Below are positions 10,996-23,131 of a DNA stretch of 64,000 nt, piece by piece. Under the pieces are notes generated by a model. The model made no database searches. It saw nothing but the letters and a program-made list of their open reading frames with translations, and was not told where the DNA came from. The stretch comes from Juglans regia (taxonomy: Eukaryota > Streptophyta > Magnoliopsida > Fagales > Juglandaceae), in contig NC_049905.1 of NCBI RefSeq assembly GCF_001411555.2, positions 18,590,097 through 18,654,096 of the forward strand, written 5' to 3'. Numbering within the stretch: position 1 is the first letter of the stretch; each line of letters begins with the position of its first letter. The position numbers were made by a program, and so were the translations under genes.

Positions 10996-11583
10996 TCAAA
11001 GTTCAACATCACAGTATGTCCTTTCAAAACTCTTGGACCTAGAGAAGTGTACCAACACAGGGGAACACCAGATCCTCAAAGTATGATGTGCAGACTTCCA
11101 CCTTCCCACCTTATAACGTATCTTTGCCTTCAGCAGAACATCTAATTCAACCTCCCCTGATGATTTCTCGATCTTAAGGTCCCGAGCTGTCGACCCGGAC
11201 AGTGATACATTTTGAGCTGTGAGATTGACCTCCAAGCGGGTCACGTTTCGATGAGGTTGAAAGTAAGGATCAACAATGTTTAAAGCTATGGTTTGATCAT
11301 CATACTCTACAGACACTTGGATTGAGTCATAGTATATGGAGACTCTACTGTTGGGATTATAGGATCTAATGGCAAAATTGAAGGTGGCATTGAGTTGGTC
11401 ATGAGTACCTAAGTTGAAATTATGGACTGAACTATCTTCAACTGTGTAAACAAGTTGTTTAGGCCTAATTACCAGCCAAGTGATGAGCACTGCTACACCT
11501 ACCAGTACAATCAGGGCAAGCAAGACTACAGCAATGCTGCGAAGCACCTTCGAGTGTGCTGGCTGCGGTGCCGGAGTGGCCAT
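10996..11583 (-). CDS. NDR1/HIN1-like (NHL) protein, LEA_2 domain
   Basis: An intronless 195-residue protein. A short cytosolic N-terminus is followed by one strong transmembrane helix (about 16-38) and an extracytosolic LEA_2 beta-domain. It contains the NHL hallmark NPNSRVSIYYD (76-86), RWK (161-163) and a conserved C-terminal cysteine (C191). Four N-glycosylation sequons (N65, N113, N120, N125) lie on the predicted outer side. Length and architecture match the NHL family of plasma-membrane proteins, which act in pathogen and abiotic stress responses. NDR1 and HIN1/YLS9 are the known examples; which of them this is closest to cannot be decided here. The start is the first ATG, with no upstream in-frame alternative. 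It stands alone, with MITEs on both sides. Confidence 0.9.
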   Translation of the reverse strand: MATPAPQPAHSKVLRSIAVVLLALIVLVGVAVLITWLVIRPKQLVYTVEDSSVHNFNLGTHDQLNATFNFAIRSYNPNSRVSIYYDSIQVSVEYDDQTIALNIVDPYFQPHRNVTRLEVNLTAQNVSLSGSTARDLKIEKSSGEVELDVLLKAKIRYKVGRWKSAHHTLRIWCSPVLVHFSRSKSFERTYCDVEL

Positions 11584-12713
11584 TTCGAAGCTGATTTAGT
11601 ATGTCTGGGTGGAGAATTAGCTAATGTTTGACAAGACAGAAAGAGTATTTGTTTGATGATGAAGGGGCAGGCTTGGAGCAAATATTCATGATGTGAACTA
11701 ATATAGTGAATGCTTTTGCCTTTTTTATTGTCATTGGAACACCTTTCTCTTTTTGTTTTCTTGAATGAAACTCAAGACATCTAAAGGATTCAGATCCTGG
11801 TATTGTTCTTTTCTTCCAAGTTGGATGTTGTTTTAGGTCCACTATGATATAGGGGATCATAGCTATAAAGTTAGAAGTAATTTTTAAAAAAAATAAAAAA
11901 TAAAAAAGAAATTAAGCTGGCCGTGGAAGCATTCATGAGTGGTTTATTTTCGTTCATGAACTCGTACAACAATGCATAGCAGAGGAAAAGATAATGCAGA
12001 TTTATGTGATTCGAGCTGTTGGAGTTATGCCTCGAGTCCATTGTACAAATGGCTGGAAATTTACATTTTCTTTATTTATTAATTTTTTAATAGTAGACCT
12101 CACTTTTTTTCAAAGCGACACTATAAAACTTGCACACTCCACAACTGCATGTAACATTACTCTTTATTATATATTATCTCCACTTAATATATGATAATCT
12201 GATCAAAACAACAATAGCTCTAATTTTTTTTATTTGAGATATTCCGTAATCTTTGTGCAGAGATTGCCTGCATGCAAAAAGGTGAGATTTTAGGTCTAAT
12301 TTGGGGACTAATATTTTATTATTATTTATTATTATTTTATTATTTTTAATCTATTTTTTATTACTATTTAATATTTTATTATTATTTTTTTACTGATATT
12401 ATTTATAAAATACCTCACCAACCAAACGCAAACTTAAACACAAGCCTATAAAACATGCAAAAAGGTAGGATCAAAAACCCTATCTTCCCTCCCTTTGTGG
12501 CGATTCCCGCCCACATCTGGCTCTACGAGAGAGCAGTCGGCTACCAAAGTTGGCGGGAGTCATGTGGTCAGCAACCAATTATAAGTTTTGATTGCGTGCG
12601 AACGAGTATATTTTAATTGCGATAAAAAAGCTCATGTGGTTGTTTTAGCTTTTGGTTGGATTGTATGAGAGTCCATTTTATATCACATCTTGATTTTAGA
12701 TTCTTCCTTATTA
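11584..12713. other. Upstream/intergenic DNA of the NHL gene
   Basis: The first few hundred bases should hold the NHL promoter (minus strand); no unambiguous TATA box was assigned. The rest (11880-12700) is AT-rich with short random frames. No gene was recognised. Confidence 0.4.
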
Positions 12714-12920
12714 AGGGCTCGTTTGTTTTCGAAGATGAGATGAGATGAGATGAGATTAAAGTTAAAAAGTTGAATAAAATATTGTTAAAAAATATTTTTT
12801 AATATTATTTTTATTTTAAGATTTGAAAAAAGTTGAATTGTTTATTTTATTTTGTATTGAAAGTTGAGAAAGTTGTAATGATTATATGAGATGAAATATT
12901 TTCTCAAAACAAACGAGGCC
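12714..12920. mobile_element. GATGAG-family MITE, copy 2 (best preserved)
   Basis: Terminal inverted repeats GGCTCGTTTGTTTTC and GAAAACAAACGAGGCC-like (written CTCAAAACAAACGAGGCC) bound a core starting GATGAGATGAGATGAGATGA. This copy defines the termini of the family in the window. Confidence 0.75.
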
Positions 12921-12925
12921 TGATT

Positions 12926-12960
12926 CTCTCTCTCTCTCTTTCTTTTTTTTTTTTTTTTCT
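12926..12960. repeat. (TC)n followed by poly-T
   Basis: A pyrimidine microsatellite, about seven CT units and then a T-run, lies directly after a MITE. Confidence 0.7.
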
Positions 12961-13199
12961 CTTTATCCAACATCTAATACTTGCATCAATTTCTAACATA
13001 ACTTCTCAATATTAACAATCTCATTAATACACTAATTATATTTGTGATTAATTTTCTAGTTAATTAATTCTCTTGCAAGAGAGACTACTTCAATTTCGTA
13101 TGCAAGTATTCTGAAAAAAAAATGGCAATAAGTTAATTCGTCTCTTTACTCACTTCAAAGAGAGAATTTTAGGATAAGATATCATTTTTCAAACAAGAA

Positions 13200-13375
13200 T
13201 TGTTACAGACACAAAGAGATTATATAAAATAAATTCATAAATTGATACGACTTTATGAAAACTGTTAAATCTACTTTATAATAAAAGTAACATTATGATA
13301 TGACGTATCATATCAAACCAAATTAATTTATAAGTTTATTTTTATGTAATTATTTTATGACTAAAGTACTTTCAT
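13200..13375. mobile_element. MITE-like element, second family (copy at 29605-29780)
   Basis: Shared with 29605-29780: GTTACA.ACACAAAGAG, then ATAAATTGAT, ATCAAA.CA.AT.AATTT and TTTATTTTTATGTAAT. The AAATTGAT and ATCAATTT-type pieces allow it to fold on itself. Non-coding. Confidence 0.5.
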
Positions 13376-13677
13376 TTTCAAACGGTGAGATATTCTCGTT
13401 TCATATGATTCTTGCTTTACCAGCAAGCTATTCTAAAATCCTTCTTAAAACTTTCATAATCTTTTCCCTCCAATACATTCCACTGCTGACTCAATTGATA
13501 GGCCATTAGGGAAGTTGCAGAAAGAATTAAAATAAAGTCTAAAATAGGATAAATGTCATATATTTATATTATAATGATGATGATAGAACGTCCATGCATT
13601 GATAAGAGAAAAATAAATTATACATGTCATGTTAAAATCTAGCGGCATCATTTTAAATTTTTTTTCTTAGCCAAGGT

Positions 13678-14930
13678 ACATTTGAGTAGTGAGAATATTT
13701 AAAAAGTGTTGAGAATATTTGTAAATAGTTATGAGTAGAGTTTGGAGTGAGTTTGTGGATCCCATTGAGATTATTTTGAGTTATTTGGATGCGTGAAGTA
13801 TGATAAGTTGTTGACTTTTGGATAGGTAGTTGAAAAAGATATGGATCCCATAAATATTATAGTGATTTTAGTTTTATTAATAAATATTATAGCGATTTTT
13901 TAATATTAATAAATATTGTAGTGATCTTATTTTATTTTTATATATAATAATGATAAATATTATAATGATTTTATTTTTCATTTATATATAATAGAGATAA
14001 ATATTAGAGTAATGTTATTTTTTATTTATATATAATAGTGATAAATATTATAGTGATTTTATTTTTTATTTATATATTATAGTGAAATTATTTTTTATTT
14101 ATATATAATAGTGATAAATATTATAGTGATTTTTTATTTATTTATATATAATAGTGATAAATATTATAGTGATTTTATTTTTTATTTATATATAATAGTG
14201 ATAAATATTATTGATTTTAATTTTAATTTATATATAATAGTGATAAATATTATAGTGATTCTATTTTTTATTTATATTTAATAGTGATAAATATTATAGT
14301 GATTTTATTTTTTATTTATATATAATAGTGATAAATATTATTGTGATTTTATTTTGTATTTATATATAATAGTGATAAATATTATTGTGATTCTATTTTT
14401 TATTTATATTTAATAGTGATAAATATTATAGTGATTTTATTTTTTATTTATATATAATAGTGATAAATATTATAGTGATTTTATTTTTTATTTATATTTA
14501 ATAGGGATAAATATTGTAGTGATTTTATTTTTTATTTATATATAATATAAATAAATATTATAGTGAAATTATTTTTTATTTATATATAATAGTGATAAAT
14601 ATTATAGTGATTTTATTTTTTATTTATATTTAATAGGGATAAATATTATAGTGATTTTATTTTTTATTTATATATCATATAAATAAATATTAAAGTGATT
14701 TTATTTTTTATTTATATTTAATAGTGATAAATATTATAGTGATTTTATTTTTTATTTATATATAATAGTGATAAATATTATAGAATATTTGTAAATAGTT
14801 ATGAGTAGAGATTGAAGTGGGTTTGTGGGTTCTATTGAAAGTATTTTAAGTTGTTTGACATGTAAAATATTTCTAATAGTACGAAAATACTTAAAAAGTA
14901 CTGAAGTATATTGACTACCCAAACGCTGCC
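13678..14930. mobile_element. Non-autonomous DNA element expanded by a minisatellite
   Basis: Imperfect inverted ends (CATTTGAGTAGTGAGAATATT... and ...TTGACTACCCAAACG) bound the region. Two direct copies of an AGAATATTTGTAAATAGTTA block (about 13729 and 14782) sit on either side of a long tandem array. The simplest reading is a small MITE whose middle was amplified. Confidence 0.45.
13845..14785. repeat. AT-rich minisatellite, about 44-bp unit, roughly 20 copies
   Basis: The consensus unit runs GTGATAAATATTATAGTGAT followed by TTTATTTTTTATTTATATATAATA. Variants alternate: TATATAATA versus TATTTAATA ends, GTGATAA versus GGGATAA starts, and a few GTGAAATTA units. This hints at higher-order arrangement. 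The array is more than 85% A+T by eye and non-coding. Confidence 0.9.
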
Positions 14931-15050
14931 TTAATTCACATTGAGCCGGCCTTAATACATTCGTCGCTTAATTCGGTTTTTGGTGTTTTCTGGCATTTTT
15001 TATTTTTGGATAATATTAATGCATGGTGAGTTTTTGGTATAATTTAGGGA

Positions 15051-15275
15051 GCTTTGCTACACAACCTCCACCACACTCCACACTCCACACTTTTTTAAAT
15101 TTTTTAAATTTTTAATATTTTTTTTAAATTTTTTTTGAGTTTATTCTTTTTAAATTATTTTAAATTTTGTATTCATTATTTATATAATAAATATTTAATA
15201 AAAGAAAAAAATAATAAAAATTAAAAATAATGTAGAGTGTGGAGGTTGTATGAATAGTAGGAGGTTGAGTAGATT
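15051..15275. mobile_element. MITE with ACAACCTCCACACTC ends
   Basis: The left end CTACACAACCTCCACCACAC and right end GAGTGTGGAGGTTGTATGAA are inverted repeats, each followed by a second GGAGGTT motif. They enclose an AT-rich core of about 150 bp. Confidence 0.6.
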
Positions 15276-16445
15276 TTTTGTAATTTAGGTCTTGTATCCA
15301 TAGGGTTGGCTGAACAATAACATATTCACATTCCAATACCATAAGATAAATCTAGTCAGAAGTATCCGATGCACTACATCTTTATCATTCTACATATTTA
15401 AGACATATGGATAATGAAAGTGTTTAAGAATGTTTATGAATAGTAATAAAATATTAAATAATAGTAAAAAGTATGTGAAAAATAATGAATAGTAATAAAA
15501 GTAGGTGAAAAATAATAATAAAGTAAAGAATAGTAGTGAGAGTATTTGATAGTACTTGAGGTACTCCCGTTAGCCAAACCTGCATGGACAGTGACAGTAG
15601 TTTGCTCTGTACTTTATGGCAAAGCTCGGTAGGTCATCGAGTCTCGAGGTAGGATTCTTGGCGTAGCCGAGCTCGGTGTCAAAGCCTTTCCGGATAGGCT
15701 TATGGTCGTGGACTTGGCACGCAGTCTCCAGGTATGGGCTTCAAGCTTGCTTTGGGTTTTTGCCTGAAAGGCCTGGGGTCTCCGTAGCTTGATCTCTTTG
15801 GGCCTGGGCCCCTTCACTTAGAGGGCCCCCCTCACACTACCAATAAATTTACAATATTCATATTTTTTTTATATTTGCAATTTGCTTTTATATACAATGT
15901 AAAATAATTCAGTTCTATACAAGTAAAAAAAATATATATAAGCCAAATAAAAATTAAAAATAAAATCAAAATATGAAAAAATTATTTTAAAAATATTTTT
16001 TTAGAAGAAAATGAAATATATGTGTTTTAAATAATGAACAATATAAAAAATTTGCTTACATGATAAAAATCAAACCTAGGATGAAAAAGCAGACTTCTTT
16101 TAAGTGCTGATGTGGCAGTGAAGGTGTTACTATTTGGTCAGCCTTTTATTTTTATTTTAAAAATAAAAACAAGACCAACACCACCTTGGGGCAAAAAGGG
16201 GATTACACACAAAGTTCTTCCTTGCGACCTCTCCTATCTCTCAATGGGTAATGATATACTTACATCCTATTTACTATTATTTTACTACTTCGTTATTATT
16301 TTTCTTTTTATTCTTTAAATTTTGATTAAAAATCTCAGAATATGGCTTACTTGCATAGCATAATTTAAAAGAAAATAAATTCAATCAACCAACATAATCA
16401 TGTAATTTAATTAAAAATAAATTCAATTTTATAAAAATTGACTCA
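15276..16445. other. Intergenic, no gene recognised
   Basis: It contains a GC-richer island (about 15610-15840) with a short open frame on the minus strand that has no recognisable motif. The island may be a scrap of a mobile element. The remainder is AT-rich. Confidence 0.4.
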
Positions 16446-16655
16446 ATCGTATGTTTTCGCAAATGATATGAGATGAGTTTAGATGAAGGTTGAAAGTTAA
16501 ATAAAATATTATTATAAAATATTTTTTTAATATAATTTTTGTTTTGAGATTTGAAAAAGTTGAATTATTTATTTTATTTTGTGTGAAAATTTAAAAAAGT
16601 TGTAAGATTAGATGAGATAAGATGTGATGTGATGAGTTGTGAAAACAAACGAGAC
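16446..16655. mobile_element. GATGAG-family MITE, copy 3
   Basis: Same internal order as the 12714 copy: GATGAG near 16470, TTTTGAGATTTGAAAAAGTTGAA near 16540, GTTGTAAGATTAGATGAGAT near 16600 and a GAAAACAAACGAG terminus. Confidence 0.65.
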
Positions 16656-18029
16656 TATTTTCTTCTAAATTATGCAAGAATATAATGTTTTGAAAATTTT
16701 AATCCAAATTCAAATAACTAAAATAAAATAAATAACTTGATAGTAAATTAATAGTAAATGAGATGTAAGAATATCATTATCCATTCAACATTACGTATCT
16801 TGTGTCATGTTTTTTTTTTTTCTTTACTGAATTTGAGGTGAAATTAATTGTTGCAACTTGCAATCACAAAATTTTGAAAACTTTGTTGTGTTTCTGCAGA
16901 TGAAGGTTGTTGTGGTTGGGTTCGTCAACTTATTTGATCAATTGGCTGATTTCTGGGGTTTCCAATTCATATTTAGGTTTTAAAAACTTATATAAATCAT
17001 CGTAAAACACACTCTCGAGATTGACTAATAAGACTATCGATCCAGTCCGAACCGATATTCTTACACCCCTAAATTACTTTCTCAGAAAAATAAAGAGATT
17101 CATTGGGAGATGAGGGCACCGAGAATGCAGAGAGCTTTTGTATTTTACAGTTTTAATTTTTTTAACTCCACTTATCCGTGTGTATTTCGAATTTCCTTGT
17201 AGCACTGCTCAACCCAAATAAAAGCTGAAGGGGTAGACCATTTTTCATCATGATTTGCCCCTAAGTTTAGGAAGGTCTTGTATGGTAGAAGCATGAAGTT
17301 TTTTATTTTATAGCAACCCATTGGTAACGTGTTGTTTTTATTTTGTTTTTCTGTATAACAACTTGAGCTGAAAAAGAAAAAAAGGGCACAATTTAGGAAT
17401 AGGAAAATGCTATATGTCCCGATAAAAGGTCTTGATGATGGGTTCGATAGATTTTTTTATTTATTTAATAATTAAGAAAATATTTTTTAATGATTTTGTA
17501 AATTGAACGAGATAAAAAAATACATAAAAAAAAAAGAAAAAGAAAAAAGAAAAAAGAAAAAAAGGAAATCTACTAATCGGGAGAGTTCTGTACTATAGGA
17601 ATATTGCGGAATCTCCCTGCCTTAGTTTTATAATGGAGATGTAATATCTGTCCTCCTTGAGAATAGGCTGTGAAAGATCACTATGAATATAAAGTTAGTT
17701 TTATTAATTTTTTTTAATTAATGCTAGATGAGTAATGCTACTATGTCCCTATATTATGCCAACTTTTTTTTTTTGTTGTAGCACCATATTTAAAAAAAAT
17801 TAAAAAATATATATTCAAAACAAAATGGTACTTGAAAATACAAAAAAAATAAAGACTAAAATCTTAAATTTTCTCTACCTTTTTATGTTTATGTTTTTTA
17901 TTTTTTCTCAATGAGGCAAAATGAGTAGTTTAACTTGGGGGCATAAGAGCATTACTCATGCTAGATACAACTTTAATGTGAAGATATCTCGTGCGGTCAT
18001 TTTGAAAACAAGTGAGGTCCATCATGAAA
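16656..18029. other. Intergenic, no gene recognised
   Basis: AT-rich DNA with A-rich and T-rich runs (for example 17515-17570) and no supported gene or RNA. It flanks the LINE locus. Confidence 0.4.
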
Positions 18030-19336
18030 AAAATGAATCTTTTCATGTAAATTTTAGATGTGCTCAACTTTTTTTCAAAGGTACCACACAAAATTTATAC
18101 ATCATTAAACTGTACAAATCATTTTACTTTCCTTAGAGTACTCTCAATGGTTTATGTATCCTATCCTTTAAAATACATAATCAAAACTCACTTTTTTTAT
18201 TTTACATATTAATTTTTATAATATATCATACATCAATTTATCTATTTTTTCTTTATATCATTTAAATGTTATATTATTTAATAGTTTGTTGGAAAAAAAA
18301 GTATGAGAGAGAAACTATTGTGAGAGACAAAGTACATGAAAAGAGAAAAAATAAATAAAATATTTTTACATTTATGTATAGTTCACGCTACATATAGCTA
18401 AACACTGTAGCAAAATAGAAAATAGATTTGAAAATACATGATCCGTTGGAGGTAGTTTTGAGCTACATTTCTTCAAATTTTACATAAAAATGGGTTTTAC
18501 AAAACCCATTGTGAGTGCTGAAGCTTATACTAAAGAAAAATAATCCAATGAAGAGCTTATCATAATACACGTGTTCATCCTAACAAAAAAAGTAATGTTC
18601 GGTCAAAAGAGTGAGTATCATTAGTGAGTACGACAATTGGATGATTAGTGAGGATCATTAGTCAAAAAGGCAAATTGGATGATGAAAGCTTTTAATTAAA
18701 TAGAGAACGAGTGAGGTTTAAGTACCTTTGCCTATGCAAGGGTATAAGTATCTTCTTGTGAGAGTCCTGAGTGTTTTCTTTGAGTACGTAGTAATGGAGG
18801 AAGAGGAGTTAGCAAGGAGATGGGAGAACCTTACATTGTCAATGGAGGAAAATGAAGTTTTCCTGGTTCCTCCTGATGAAGTGAAGGATTTACGTGGAAA
18901 GTTTTGCATTGTAGGGGGTGATGGCTAAAAAGGGTTTGAATAATGAAGGTTTCTGAGCGACCATGTCACAAATATGGAGATTGGAGGGATGAGTGAAATT
19001 CAAGGACTTGGGTAATCATCGATTCTTAATTGAGTTTCAGTTCCTTGCAGATAAGGACAGAGTCCTTAGTGGGCGTCCGTGGTTTTTTTATAGGAATTTA
19101 GTCTCCTTTCGAGAGCTTGATGAATCTATCCCTCTGAACATGGTGCAATTCTAGTTTGAACCTTTTTGGATTCAACTGCATGGGCTACCTCTGGCTATTA
19201 TGAATGCAGAATTTGGTAAGAAGTTTGCTGCATCGATTGGTCATGTGATTCATGTTGATTCTGACTCAGATGGCATGGCATGGGGAAAGTGTATGAGGGT
19301 ACGTGTGGCAGTTGATTTGAACAAACCTTTGTTACG
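18030..19336 (+). repeat. Duplicated block, copy 1 (copy 2 at 23132-24440)
   Basis: The block contains a MITE (about 18135-18528), the leader of the LINE and the first ~540 bp of its ORF1. It recurs at a constant offset of about 5.1 kb with few differences, until both copies read GATTTGAACAAACC then TTTGTTAC. After that they diverge completely. Confidence 0.85.
18135..18528. mobile_element. MITE with AGTRCTCTCAATGG-type ends
   Basis: The left end AGTACTCTCAATGGTTTATG and right end AAACCCATTGTGAGTGCT are inverted repeats of about 18 bp with mismatches. The core is AT-rich. The same element is in the duplicated block at about 23235-23624. A relative with longer ends lies at 26008-26529. Confidence 0.6.
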
Positions 19337-20195
19337 TGGAAAATGGCTGCAGTTGGAGAACCATAATTTTTGGGTCTCAGTGAAGTATGAAAGATTGCAG
19401 CCCGTTTGTTTTCATTGTAGTATCTTGTCTCACAAAGCAAAATTGTGTCAATCATAGAGAGTTGTGATCATGATGGAGAATCCAAACCAATGCAGTTTGG
19501 ACCATGGCTGAGAGCTCAACTGATGAACTCAAAGGTCTTTGAAGTTAGAAAGTACGGTGGTGCAACAGGGGACAAACACCATCCAAGGTGGCAGCAGGCT
19601 GAGGCCCCTGGAGGGACCCATCATGAGGAACCTAATTCTGGAAAGAAGCCTGATCAGGAGCAATTCACGGACCTCCCAACTAAGGCAGATGCTGAGATGA
19701 ATAAGTCAAAAGGAAAATATGTTTGCTCTAAGGATGGTATTTTCCTAAAGGGGGAGGATTCAACTGCGACATTAGAGGGAGCTTTTTCAGCTTGTGATAT
19801 GCAAACCGATCTTTTCGTTTTTTGAATCTGAGGTGGCTCTAGAGTAAGGTTTTCAAATCCAAGTGGGACGTGAGCCACTAAAATCTGATTTGGTAAGTGT
19901 TTCTAACCATGACACCCCTCCTTTAAGGGTTTCACCCCAAGAGCAGAATGTGTCTTCTGCCTCGGAGTTGGCAAAAATAAAGACTGAAATGCCCCAAAAG
20001 AAGAGGGCCACGTGGAAAAGAAAGGCTAGGGAGGTAAATAAAAATGGGTCAGTTAGTCTGAGAATGGCAACTCTAGATAGAAGGAAAATAGGAGTTAATA
20101 CTCAAGTGGATGTAGTTGAACCCGATAAGAAAAAAAGAATTGTTACTAGTGTTGATGCAAATAGTTTTGAATCTGAGCTCCACCAACAACAATGA
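18794..20195 (+). pseudogene. LINE (L1-type) ORF1: gag-like DUF4283 protein with zinc knuckle, broken
   Basis: The ATG at 18794 opens a frame beginning MEEEELARRWENLTLS, typical of the DUF4283 gag-like protein of plant L1 elements. The homologous reading then jumps frames near 18890-19140 and resumes at about 19200. There it continues through VRVAVDLNKPLLRGKW to the CCHC knuckle CFHCSILSHKAKLC (about 19405-19447; C-x2-C-x4-H-x4-C). A basic C-terminal tail (KKRATWKRKAREVNK) continues in further frames to 20195. Several frameshifts and stops make it non-functional. It is followed directly by ORF2, as in plant LINEs. Confidence 0.8.
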
Positions 20196-23095
20196 TAGGC
20201 CTTAGTTGGAACTGTAGGGAGCTTGGGAACCCCCCGTACAGTTAGAGAACTTCACTTGTTAGTGAAGACTAAGTAGGCCAAGTTTGTTTTCTTGATGGAA
20301 AAAAATGTGGAAGGAGAAGGGTGGAAGAAGTGAGGAATAAATTGGGTTTTGACTCCAGCTTTGTAGTTGATAGTAAAGGTTTAAGTGGTGGTCTTGCGTT
20401 CTTGTGGAATAGTACTCTTGATTTCACACTTGAGTCTTTTTCTCAACACCATATTTCTATGAGCTTGAAACATGAAAGCTCAGCAAAAAGGGTGTTGTTT
20501 TCTGGTTTTGATGGCTCTCCAATTACTGCAAACAGGCCAGATAGTTAGAATTTATTGAGGATGATGAGACCTAAGATTGAGTAGGCACGATTTTCTTTTG
20601 GAGGTTTTAATGAAATCTTACATCATCATGAGAAGTATGGGGTAGCTTGTCGACCTTATCAACAAAAGGAATTGTTTAGAGAAACTGTGGATTTTTGTGG
20701 TTTAAGTGACTTAGGCTTTGTTGGGCCTAAGTTCACTTGGTGTAATAACAGAGAGGGAACTCAGTTCACCAATGAGAGAATTGACCGTGTTTTTGGGAAT
20801 CTTTTGGGGACTGAATTGTTTGTTCACTGCAGTATTCAAGCCCTTGCAACCCAAACTTCAGACCATAGCCCTATTGTGATGTTTCTACAAAGTGGGAGGA
20901 GGGGTTTGCATCATGAGGGAAGGGGTAGGGAGAAGCTCTTCAGATTTGAAGGCAGTTGGAACTTACAAGAGGAGTGTAGTAGTCTAATCCAATCAAGTTG
21001 GTCAACCCAGTCTTCCAGTCTTCTCAGCAAGGCTTTTCTTTGAGCTCAGTTTAGAGAAATCTCAGCAAGTGCAGGGACTCTCTAGTTGCGTGGAGTAAAT
21101 TTTCTCTTCATAAACAAAGGAAGGCCACACAGTCTAAGCTGAACTAGTTATCTTCTCTGCATAACTCTTAACAAGGGATCTAATACTATGAAAATCAAGA
21201 ACCTTTAGAAGAATATTGATAGATTATTGAAAGAGGAAAATGTCAAATGGCAGGAAAGGGCCAAACATAATTGGTTGAGAGATGGAGATAGGAATTTTAA
21301 GTTTTTCCATAGGTGTGCTAACCAAAGAAGGAAGACTTATGAGATTACTAAACTGGTACTTGATGATGGTAGAATGATCAATGAAATGGAAGGAATTGCT
21401 GAGGTTTTCTGTTAGCATTACCTGGCCCTTTTCTCTTCTTTGAATCCTACTGGTCTTGAAGCATGCCTGTGTCAAATTTAGCCTAGAGTAATTGAGGCCA
21501 TGAACAACAATCTCTCAAGTCCTTTCACACCTGAGGAAGTCGAGGAAGCATTGTTTCAGATGAACCCTCTGGGCTCTCTAGGCCCTAATGGTTTTTCAGC
21601 TATCTTCTACCAATCTCATTGGGGTGTGGTAGGAGGTGATGTCACAAAGGCTGTGTTAGAGGTCCTGAACCATGGAGGGGATATAGGATCCATCAATGAC
21701 ACTTTCATTGTTTTAATCCCCAAACTGAAAAGTCTTCAAACTGTACTAGATTTTAGACCCATCTTTCTTTGCAATGTGCTATATAAGATTGTATCAAAAG
21801 TGATGTCCAACAGACCTAACAGCATTCTTCCCCAGATCATTTCACCTACACATAGTGTTTTTGTTCCTGGTAGAATGATTCTAGACAATGTAATTGTTGC
21901 TTTCGAGGCTTTGCACTCAATGTCTACTAAAGGGAAAAGGCAACAAGTCCACATGGCTATTAAGTTGGACATGAGCAAGGCATATAATATGGTGGAATGG
22001 GTTTTTTTGAAAAAGGCTATGGTGAAGATGGGTTTCAATCCGAGATGGATCTCTCTGATTATGAAGTGTATATTCTCAGTTTTTTACTTAATCCTTATAA
22101 ATGGGGTTCCTCAAGCAAGCTTTGTTCCATCTAGAGGGATTCGACAGGGGGATCCTTTCTCCCCCTATCAGTTTATACTTGTTTCTGAGGTCCTAAGCAG
22201 CTTATTGAATCATGCTGAAGCTGTGAAAGATATTCATGGCTTTCTTATTTGTAGGGGCAAATTAAGCATTAACCATCTTTTTTTTGCAGATGATAGTTTG
22301 CTATTTTGTAGAGCTAATGCAATGGAGTGGGCTACTCTTAACAAGTTGCTGGGCCTCTATGGAAATGCATCAAGACAGCAACTCAATAAGTCCAAGACTT
22401 CAATATTCTTTAGTGCCAATACAAGAAAAGCTACCAGAGACTATATCCTAAGTATTGCAGGAACTCGATCCACATCCTGCTATGAAAACTACATTGGCTT
22501 ACTTGCTCTCATAGGTAGATCATGGCATGCTCTTTTAAAGGAATCTTGGACAGGATGAGAAGCAGGATTAGCAATTGGAAAACAAAGTTCCTATCACATC
22601 CAGGGAAGGAAATCTTACTTCAAGCTGTCATTCAAGCCCTGCCTACTTACTGTATGTGGGTTTTCAGATTGCCCAAGTCTTTGCTTCATGAAATTAATAG
22701 AGTAATGCATCGATTTTGGTGGGCCATATGAGTAATGAGAAGAAGGTGCATTGGGTTTCTTGAGGACAAATGGGGAAAGCAAAGGGGGCAGGTGGCTTGG
22801 GGTTTAGGGACTTTGAGATTTTCAATATGGCTTCACTAGCAAAACAAGGTTGGAGACTTATCCAATTTCCTGATTCACTAGCTGCCAAGGTTCTTAAAGT
22901 GAAGTATTTTTCCAACACTGATTTTCTTCAGGCCAAAGTGGGAGCTAGGCATTCTTTTATATGTAGAAGTCTTTGTACTACAAGAGATCTTATTGAGAAG
23001 GGTTCTATATGGAGGATAGGTAATGGTCAAGATACTAAAATCTAGAACTACAGGTGGCTGCATTGACCCTTAAGCTATATGGTCCAAACTCCTTA
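20188..23095 (+). pseudogene. LINE ORF2: endonuclease and reverse transcriptase, broken
   Basis: ORF2 opens with MIGLSWNCRELGN, the APE-type endonuclease start. It continues with FVFLMEKN (catalytic Glu) and ends the domain with RIDRVFGN and SDHSPIV (about 20790-20880). The reverse transcriptase (about 21500-22560) has FIVLIPK, the fingers/palm motif LDMSKAYNMVEW, GIRQGDPFSPY, and FADDSLLF at 22283, which holds the catalytic DD. Thumb-like sequence continues to about 23045 (GLGFRDFEIFN). Stops and frameshifts occur at several places, for example near 20220, 20550, 21050, 21415 and 22558. The element is cut off near 23095, before the zf-RVT region. Confidence 0.85.
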
Positions 23096-23131
23096 TACAT
23101 CATTAAATGTTATATTACTTTAGATGTGCAA

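Noticed and set aside
11621..11860. 79-codon frame upstream of the NHL gene
   Set aside because: No motif, and it lies in the expected promoter/leader region; probably chance.
13845..14785. CRISPR-like array
   Set aside because: Units are contiguous without unique spacers and the genome is a plant nuclear one; it is a minisatellite.
15614..15817. 67-codon minus-strand frame in a GC-richer island
   Set aside because: No recognisable domain and no flanking gene signals; kept only as an unclassified island.
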